A DNA stretch of 55,365 bases from NCBI GenBank assembly GCA_902780935.1, contig CACZHP010000018.1, forward strand, positions 1 to 55,365, given 5' to 3'. The notes under the pieces were generated by a model. It was not told where the DNA came from, ran no database searches, and saw nothing but the letters and a program-made list of their open reading frames with translations. Both the position numbers and the translations under genes were made by a program. Positions 50,659-55,365 of the stretch are shown here, piece by piece. The DNA comes from an uncultured Bacteroidia bacterium (GTDB lineage Bacteria; Bacteroidota; Bacteroidia; Bacteroidales; UBA932). Every line of letters starts with the position of its first letter. Positions within the stretch are counted from its first letter, which is position 1.

Positions 50659-51816
50659 ATGCGTCCAGCCAATCCTTTTTTCACTACTAACCCTGTTCCG
50701 GATGATTATTTCTGCGACAGGAAGGACGACACGGAGAATCTAATCAGGGAGATTATCTGTGGAAACCACGTGCTGCTGATGTCGCCACGCAGGATGGGTA
50801 AAACAGGGCTAATCAATCATCTATTTGAAGATGAAAGGATCAAAGATCGTTATAATACTTTCTTTATTGATATTTTTGACACTTCGACTCTTCAGGAACT
50901 GACCTTCCGTCTCGGAAAGGAAGTTTTTGATCGGATGTCCCTATGGGACAAAGTGAAGGCTTCCGGGTTCCTTGGAGTGCTAAAGTCGTTGAGAGGGGAG
51001 TTTTCGTATGACCCTCTGACTATGGGACCCAGGTTTGCCTTGTCAGTCGGTCAAATCTCAGATCCTTCAATGACTCTGGATGAGATTTTCAGCTATCTTG
51101 ACAGTCTTGAGAGACCTTCTCTTGTGGCTATTGATGAGTTTCAACAGATAGCGGGTTATGAAGAAACCAATGTCGAGGCGATTTTGAGGACCAAGATGCA
51201 GCGTCTGAGGAATGTTCGTTTTATATTCTCGGGCAGTGAGCCTCATTTGCTCTCTCTCATGTTCGCCACGAAAGCAAGACCGTTTTATAGGAGCGGCAGT
51301 ACTATTGTACTGGATAGGATCCCTGAAGATGTGTATTGTGAATTCGCTTGCGGGTTGTTTGAACTCTATGGCAAGTCAATTTCAGAAGATGCGGTCTCGT
51401 CTTTGTACAGGATTGTCGATGGTTACACCTACTTTCTTCAGCGGACGATGAGCTATGTGTTTTCGAGAATATCTGATGGTGGAGCTGTTTTCAAGGCAGA
51501 ATTGCTTCTCCTTTTGAGGGGCCTTCTGGAAACAGAGAGCCACAATTTCAAGAATATCCTTTCATTACTGACGGCAAATCAAAGGCAATTACTTTCCGCC
51601 ATAGCATTAGCTGGCAAGGCTGAGAATATCCTGTCCGCTGAGTTCGTGTCCCGCTACCATCTTGGAGTCCCGAGTTCAGTCCAGTCGTCAGCTCGATCTT
51701 TGCTGAAAAAGCAAATGATTTCCAGATCTGGAGATGTCTATACAATTGACGACAAATTCCTGGAGCTATGGCTGCGAGATTCTGCCGGAGTACCTCTTAG
51801 TAATTATGATTATTAG
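50659..51816 (+). CDS. AAA-type ATPase of the archaeal-ATPase (STAND-like) group
   Basis: 385 residues. NPFFTTNPVPDDYFCDRKDD start, Walker A MSPRRMGKTGL (~42-51), Walker B SLVAIDEFQ (Asp159, Glu160), sensor-like FIFSGSEPHLLS, then helical and winged-helix C-terminal parts (VQSSARSLLKKQMISRSGDVYTIDDKFLELWL). Such orphan ATPases are common in Bacteroidota; their roles, including defence, are mostly unknown. Codon use is more A/T-rich than in core genes here, a hint of later acquisition. Confidence 0.82.
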   Translation: MRPANPFFTTNPVPDDYFCDRKDDTENLIREIICGNHVLLMSPRRMGKTGLINHLFEDERIKDRYNTFFIDIFDTSTLQELTFRLGKEVFDRMSLWDKVKASGFLGVLKSLRGEFSYDPLTMGPRFALSVGQISDPSMTLDEIFSYLDSLERPSLVAIDEFQQIAGYEETNVEAILRTKMQRLRNVRFIFSGSEPHLLSLMFATKARPFYRSGSTIVLDRIPEDVYCEFACGLFELYGKSISEDAVSSLYRIVDGYTYFLQRTMSYVFSRISDGGAVFKAELLLLLRGLLETESHNFKNILSLLTANQRQLLSAIALAGKAENILSAEFVSRYHLGVPSSVQSSARSLLKKQMISRSGDVYTIDDKFLELWLRDSAGVPLSNYDY

Positions 51817-52748
51817 AACCGGATTCCCAGACCGAGTTCGAGGGCGGGCTTCTTGAAGGTGATCGTGCTGATGCCGATGGAGGCTTGGAAGTGGTTCTTA
51901 CTGAATATGATACCTGCGTCGGCGCATATTCCTTTAGCTGAATAGTCCTCCACTGTCACCCATTTGCCGGAGGCGTCTTCCCAAAGGGTCTGGGCGGATC
52001 CATAGCCGGATCCCGCATAGAGGCTGACCGGTCCGGCGATCTTGAATATTCCTCCGGCTCCGAGAGTCCATGTGGGGTGGCTTTCCTGTCCGGAAGTCCA
52101 GATGACTTTCCCGCCGGATGTGCCGTCGCTTAGGCAGGAATATTCTCCTTTCTTGTTTTGGAAATTCGAGCGGCCCTTGGCATAGATCCCGGCTTTGCCC
52201 CAGGTCATGGTTGCCATAGCCCCGTAGGAGAGGGTGTTGGGGCTCCAACTTCCCATGGCCATTAAACCGGCGCTCTTGCTCCGGTCCCTGAGCCCTTCCC
52301 TACGGTTCCTGAGCGGAGCCGAAGGGCCGGTGGTTCGACTCCTCTCGTTAGCTTTGATTTGAGGACTCCAGTCCATCCTCGGAAGGTCCAAAGCCGGCCT
52401 GGCAATCCGAAGCGCTGGGCCGTCCGTGGAATATCCCTGCTTCGAGAAAGCCTCAACATAACGGCTCCGTATCCTCTCAAACCTCTCCTTCTGGGCTTTC
52501 GACATGCTTCCGGAACCTCTTTGAAGTGAGGCTCTTAGGCTGCTAACCTGCTCCAAAAGCGAGCGCAATTCATCTGCTGGGATCTCGTCTCCACGCAGCG
52601 ACTGCTCCCTAAGCAGGATGCACCGGTCGCAGATAGTCTGGTAACTGTCCAGCGCCCTGTCCCAGCGGTCGCTCTGCCCCCAGGCCGCCGTTACTGATGA
52701 CAATGCCAGAAGTGCGAATACGCCAATGTATGAGATGAGTGTCCGCAT
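51813..52748 (-). CDS. Secreted barrel-like protein divergent from a Ser/Thr kinase
   Basis: 311 residues from ATG 52748 (MRTLISYIG), with signal peptide ending near AAWGQ. N-terminal ~100 residues are helical, with SLLEQVSSLRASLQRGS-type coiled sequence. A linker includes an Arg/Pro stretch that derives from an inserted DNA repeat. The C-terminal half has beta-barrel-like strands (GSWSPNTLSYGAMATMTWG, FQASIGISTITF, terminal LGLGIRF with final Phe). Outer-membrane location is likely. Its start is 39 bp from that of the kinase. Confidence 0.65.
   Translation of the reverse strand: MRTLISYIGVFALLALSSVTAAWGQSDRWDRALDSYQTICDRCILLREQSLRGDEIPADELRSLLEQVSSLRASLQRGSGSMSKAQKERFERIRSRYVEAFSKQGYSTDGPALRIARPALDLPRMDWSPQIKANERSRTTGPSAPLRNRREGLRDRSKSAGLMAMGSWSPNTLSYGAMATMTWGKAGIYAKGRSNFQNKKGEYSCLSDGTSGGKVIWTSGQESHPTWTLGAGGIFKIAGPVSLYAGSGYGSAQTLWEDASGKWVTVEDYSAKGICADAGIIFSKNHFQASIGISTITFKKPALELGLGIRF
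52305..52346. repeat. Dispersed palindromic repeat inside a coding region, copy A
   Basis: CCTGAGCGGAGCCGAAGGG (start of a 23-nt identity with 53741-53763) is followed by GGTTCGACTCCTCTC (52332-52346), which nearly complements it, so the unit can fold. A partial third copy GGTCCCTGAGCCCTTCC is at 52283. Confidence 0.75.
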
Positions 52749-52756
52749 GACTAATA

Positions 52757-52764
52757 CAAATGTA
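52757..52764 (-). promoter_or_regulatory. Promoter core for the secreted barrel-like protein
   Basis: Minus-strand TACATTTG, an exact core match, ending 8 bp before ATG 52748. Confidence 0.45.
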
Positions 52765-52776
52765 GTCAAAAATGTA

Positions 52777-52784
52777 TATATTTG
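52777..52784 (+). promoter_or_regulatory. Promoter core for the Ser/Thr kinase
   Basis: TATATTTG, an exact core match, ends 3 bp before ATG 52788, so the mRNA is expected to be leaderless or nearly so. Confidence 0.5.
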
Positions 52785-52787
52785 AGC

Positions 52788-53867
52788 ATGGAAAACACTT
52801 CCGGGTTCTTCGAGTCGCCTGCTGAGGGAGCCGCTGCCGGGACTTCAGCAAAAGAGATCGTGTCTTCCTCGGAGTCGGGCTACTCCGAGATATGGCGTGT
52901 GGACAGGGGAGGACGGTTCCGTGTTCTGAAGTGCCTGAAGCCCAAGTTCAGGGGCGATCCGCTCTACGAGCGGCTGCTGCTCAAGGAGTTTGACATCGGA
53001 TATTCCCTTAACCATGAGAACATCTGCGAGTACTATTCTTTCGGCTCGGATCCCGACCTCGGGAACTGTATAGAGATGGAATGGGTGGATGGCAGGACTT
53101 TGGAGGAGTTCCTTTCCGAGGGTAAGCGTGAGCGGTCTGTTTACGACAAAGTTGTGGGCGAAATCTGTTCGGCGCTCTCATACATGTATGCCAAGCAGGT
53201 GCTGCACAGGGACTTGAAACCCACGAATATTCTCGTGACCTACAACGGAGACAATGTCAAGCTGATTGATTTCGGGCTCTCGGACGCTGACTCATCTTCC
53301 GTTCTTAAGACTCCCGCGGGGACTGCCGTGTTCGCCGCTCCGGAAGTCCGTTCCGGAGGGAAGGCCAGTGTGCGGAGCGACCTTTATTCGCTTGGGGTAG
53401 TGTTGTCGCTTTTCCCTGTCCGGAAATATTCTCCGATTGTGCGGAAACTACTGTCAGTCAAGCCGGAAGGACGGTATGGTTCCGTCGCTGAAGTCCAGAA
53501 AGCCCTGAAGAGCGACATGCCAGCTGTCGCCGGGATTGTGTTTGTTTTGTTTATCGCCGTCATGGCGCTCGTCCCGCTCTTCGAGCGCTGGTTCCGCTCT
53601 GTCGCCCCTACTGCCCCTACTGCCCCTACTGCTGCCCCATCTGTCATCCTGTACGAAGTGAAGAATCTCCCTGACACCTCCCAGTCCCTTAACGGTGGTT
53701 CGACTCCGCTCACCAGCTCTGATTCACTCACAAAACGGTCCCTGAGCGGAGCCGAAGGGCCGGCCGCCCCAACCAAAAAGCAACACCCCAAAACCACCTC
53801 CAAGAAATCCACCGACGCCCACCTCATCGACGAACTCTTCCGCCAGGCCACCGAACTGTTTGAATAG
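52788..53867 (+). CDS. Membrane-anchored Hanks-type Ser/Thr protein kinase
   Basis: 359 residues. Kinase lobes at ~28-235: Lys48 in FRVLKCL, Glu67 in LKEFD, HRDLKPTN (Asp142, Asn147), DFG (161-163) and AAPEVR. The Gly-rich loop is weak (SESGYSEIW). One transmembrane helix follows (AGIVFVLFIAVMALVPL, ~245-263). The C-terminal ~90 residues are a low-complexity linker made from a 9-bp tandem repeat (PTAPTAPTA) and dispersed-repeat DNA read in frame. No PASTA or other sensor domain is present. All catalytic residues are intact. Divergent from a secreted barrel-like protein that may be its partner. Confidence 0.87.
   Translation: MENTSGFFESPAEGAAAGTSAKEIVSSSESGYSEIWRVDRGGRFRVLKCLKPKFRGDPLYERLLLKEFDIGYSLNHENICEYYSFGSDPDLGNCIEMEWVDGRTLEEFLSEGKRERSVYDKVVGEICSALSYMYAKQVLHRDLKPTNILVTYNGDNVKLIDFGLSDADSSSVLKTPAGTAVFAAPEVRSGGKASVRSDLYSLGVVLSLFPVRKYSPIVRKLLSVKPEGRYGSVAEVQKALKSDMPAVAGIVFVLFIAVMALVPLFERWFRSVAPTAPTAPTAAPSVILYEVKNLPDTSQSLNGGSTPLTSSDSLTKRSLSGAEGPAAPTKKQHPKTTSKKSTDAHLIDELFRQATELFE
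53604..53630 (+). repeat. Three tandem copies of a 9-bp unit in the kinase linker
   Basis: GCCCCTACT three times, encoding Ala-Pro-Thr repeats just after the transmembrane helix. Confidence 0.85.
53641..53763. repeat. Dispersed repeat cluster inside the kinase gene, copy B
   Basis: Three pieces: 53641-53670 (CTGTCATCCTGTACGAAGTG...), 53694-53714 (GGTTCGACTCCGCTCACC within it) and 53736-53763 (CCTGAGCGGAGCCGAAGG...). The second and third are inverted copies of each other, and the third shares 23 identical bases with the copy at 52308-52330. All are read through without a stop. Confidence 0.75.
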
Positions 53868-53932
53868 TCATCCTCCTCGTGCTTTCGGCCAGTGTGCGCT
53901 GGGTTTCTGATACTGCCTCTGATATTTATTTT

Positions 53933-53971
53933 AATAATCCGGCAATTCTTATTGAATTTTGCCGGATTATT
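53933..53971. promoter_or_regulatory. 13-bp perfect inverted repeat, candidate operator of the MNT module
   Basis: AATAATCCGGCAA (53933-53945) and TTGCCGGATTATT (53959-53971) around 13 bp. The right arm ends 2 bp before the promoter core and the repeat spans the -33 TTG, so a bound repressor would block the promoter. 53868-53932 holds nothing else recognisable. Confidence 0.7.
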
Positions 53972-53973
53972 AT

Positions 53974-53981
53974 TATCTTTG
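53974..53981 (+). promoter_or_regulatory. Promoter core of the MNT module
   Basis: TATCTTTG, an exact core match, with TTG at 53952-53954 spaced 19 bp upstream; 22 bp before ATG 54004. Confidence 0.6.
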
Positions 53982-54003
53982 GCTGGTAATAACGGCGTGT
54001 TGT

Positions 54004-54948
54004 ATGAAAGGTCGTGATAATACTAATCTGATTGAGGAGCTGCTTAATCGCAATGAAGAATTGACTGTCGCTGATTTCTTCAGGGCCTGTCCAGGCCATC
54101 CTTCGCCTACGGTATATTCCAAAATCAGGGCCCTTGTTCAAAGTGGTGCGCTGTCTCGGGTCGGCAAGGGTCGTTATGTCGCTGTCCGTAAGCCTGCTTT
54201 TAAGGTTGAGGTTACGGGGTGGATGCTGGAAGTGAATGGTTACATGATTAATAACTGTGAAGGCGTTAATCATTGTATCTCGCAGAAAGGTTCGAATCTT
54301 TTCGTTGAGGTTTCCCGCTCTGACATTCCTGTTGTGATCGATTCTTTAAAGAGGCATTATGGGAAAGTTGTCACAAAGAAGGAATATGATCATTTCCCTG
54401 TTTCCCTTGAAGGCTTTATTGTGGTTGGTCCCTTAATTTCAGAGGCACCGCTTATCGAGCTCTCGGACTGTTTAGTCCCATCTCTAGAAAAAAGGCTGGT
54501 CGATTCTCTGAATGCTTCGGGGAATGATGGAGAAAGACTTGATTTTCAAAGGATCTTTGAGGTGTACCCTTTGAATATGAATTCTTTACGCCGATATGCG
54601 ACAAGGAGGAGTGTCGCTCGAGAATTAGAAGCGAAAATAGCTGGATTGGATGCTGAACGGGTTAATCTATTCACGAGTATCCAAAAGTATTTTTCCTCTT
54701 CTCGGTCGATTGTCCGGGCTTGGGTTTTCGGATCGTTCGCCCGCCGTGAGGAAACGCCGGAAAGTGATATCGACATTCTTGTTGATTACGCTCCTGAGGC
54801 AAAGGTCTCATTGTTGGAAATAATCCGGCAACGGCTTGATCTTGAAAAGATTACAGGTCGTAAAGTGGATCTGGTGGAAAACGGTTACTTAAAGCCGTTC
54901 GCATTTGAATCAGCGGAGAGGGATAAGTACTTGATTTATGAGAGATAA
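54004..54948 (+). CDS. Winged-helix domain fused to an MNT-type minimal nucleotidyltransferase
   Basis: 314 residues from ATG 54004 (earlier in-frame codons lie in the operator). Residues ~5-65 are a winged helix (LTVADFF, SPTVYSKIRALVQSGALSRVGKGRYV), like AbiEi-type antitoxins. Residues ~65-225 are a second domain (ending RIFEVYPLNMNSLRRYATRRS) of a kind seen in Bacteroidota HTH proteins. Residues ~235-314 are an MNT nucleotidyltransferase: GSFARREETPESDID is an exact GSx10DxD (Ser244, Asp255, Asp257), with third Asp289 in RKVDLVENG. Stand-alone MNT antitoxins are ~100-140 residues and lack the front part. It probably represses its own promoter and AMP-modifies the downstream partner; both are inferred. 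Confidence 0.8.
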   Translation: MKGRDNTNLIEELLNRNEELTVADFFRACPGHPSPTVYSKIRALVQSGALSRVGKGRYVAVRKPAFKVEVTGWMLEVNGYMINNCEGVNHCISQKGSNLFVEVSRSDIPVVIDSLKRHYGKVVTKKEYDHFPVSLEGFIVVGPLISEAPLIELSDCLVPSLEKRLVDSLNASGNDGERLDFQRIFEVYPLNMNSLRRYATRRSVARELEAKIAGLDAERVNLFTSIQKYFSSSRSIVRAWVFGSFARREETPESDIDILVDYAPEAKVSLLEIIRQRLDLEKITGRKVDLVENGYLKPFAFESAERDKYLIYER

Positions 54949-55129
54949 GTACAGGCTCTCTTCAGAGTTTATCTCATCGCATCCTCAAATGGATTGGGAG
55001 GCGATAAAAGGTTTGCTTCATGTGCTCGTACATGATTACTATAGCGTCAACATGGAGACGGTCTGGATGATTCTCGAACGTGATCTTCCTGAGTTAAGAG
55101 AATACTTGGGTACTTTAAGTCGCGCATAG
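54938..55129 (+). CDS. Truncated HepT-like protein
   Basis: 63 residues overlapping the MNT gene by 11 bp. The sequence MDWEAIKGLLHVLVHDYYSVN and TVWMILERDLPELREYL matches the C-terminal half of HepT (DUF86) toxins. The catalytic pattern RX4HXY is altered: Leu27 replaces Arg, while His32 and Tyr34, the residue AMPylated by MNT partners, remain. Normal HepT has about 110-140 residues; the first helices are missing. It may be a dead toxin, or a small partner of the fused MNT protein. Confidence 0.65.
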   Translation: MRDKYRLSSEFISSHPQMDWEAIKGLLHVLVHDYYSVNMETVWMILERDLPELREYLGTLSRA

Positions 55130-55167
55130 AGTTATAGATTTGTTTCTTTCTTGAATAATTGGTTGTT

Positions 55168-55272
55168 ATGATAAAGGTTGATGAGTTGCAGGATACTCTG
55201 CGAATGACCCGAGACGAGATAGGGAATGAGTGGTTTGATGGATTTAGAGAGGATCCTGTATTCTCTGCTTAA
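55168..55272 (+). CDS. Possible 34-residue ORF, no family
   Basis: ATG 55168 to TAA 55272 encodes MIKVDELQDTLRMTRDEIGN plus 14 residues. It could be a short gene or a remnant. No promoter core is seen close by. 55130-55167 shows nothing. Confidence 0.2.
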   Translation: MIKVDELQDTLRMTRDEIGNEWFDGFREDPVFSA

Positions 55273-55282
55273 TGCCATACGG

Positions 55283-55365
55283 TCATTGAACCTTCATCAT
55301 GTCCGCTAACTGTAGGAAATAGTCATTGGACCATATATCTAATTCGCCAGGATTGCTCAAGAAGG
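55283..55365 (-). CDS. 3' end of a gene entering from the right edge
   Basis: On the minus strand an open frame from the window edge reads FLSNPGELDIWSNDYFLQLA then DMMKVQ and ends in TGA at 55283. Composition looks protein-like, but only 26 residues are visible, so no family can be given. Confidence 0.4.
   Translation of the reverse strand, partial: FLSNPGELDIWSNDYFLQLADMMKVQ

Noticed and set aside
53604-53763. CRISPR-like array in the kinase tail
   Set aside because: The 9-bp units have no spacers, and the longer repeats are inverted and irregular; no cas genes are present.

Overview
The window looks like a chromosomal segment of an anaerobic member of the Bacteroidota, most likely Bacteroidales. 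Many genes are preceded by the Bacteroidota promoter core TAnnTTTG, several with a TTTG box 19-21 bp upstream, and Shine-Dalgarno sequences are almost absent. Lineage markers include DUF4295, DUF4296, DUF4837, DUF4199, DUF5020 and DUF5723-type proteins and many SPII lipoproteins. Anaerobic life is suggested by the nrdD-nrdG ribonucleotide reductase. Genus is not assigned. No rRNA, insertion sequence, phage, CRISPR array or replication origin was seen.

Layout. 1-1130: end of an initiator tRNA, a lipoprotein and a decayed metallophosphoesterase. 1137-15314: a carbohydrate-oriented island (GH20-like, beta-helix, GH31-GH78 fusion, two SGNH hydrolases, DMT exporter, GH106, a nitrilase fused to a GDPD-like domain, a DAACS symporter, a HAD phosphatase) with no SusC/SusD pair. 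15324-19263: a ThrA-like protein whose aspartokinase half is eroded, a tiny lipoprotein, and a DUF4199-GT2 pair. 19340-31746: core genes thrS-infC-rpmI-rplT-lepB, rpmB-rpmG-DUF4295, and ftsY-pheT-DUF4296-amidohydrolase-radical SAM-deoC, the last two units closed by clear terminators.

31751-46505: a zinc-peptidase-like lipoprotein, tRNA-Leu, an unrecognised TIM-barrel-like lipoprotein, a DUF5723 protein, a second GH78, a purine-salvage group (apt, DUF5020 outer-membrane protein, NCS2 permease), nrdD-nrdG and a DUF4837 lipoprotein. 46551-49927: tRNA-Glu-rpsT-tRNA-Pro, then a large leucine-rich-repeat lipoprotein built from two related modules.

49995-55365 is the accessory end. It holds a conserved protein of unknown role, a stand-alone AAA-type ATPase, a membrane Ser/Thr kinase divergent from a secreted barrel-like protein (39 bp between start codons, a shared 23-nt repeat inside both genes), and a compact MNT/HepT-like module. 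In that module a winged-helix domain is fused to a minimal nucleotidyltransferase, followed by a 63-residue HepT remnant, behind a perfect 13-bp inverted repeat overlapping the promoter. This module is the best candidate for an undescribed system. The GH31-GH78 fusion, the nitrilase/GDPD-like fusion and the eroded ThrA are the next most unusual items.
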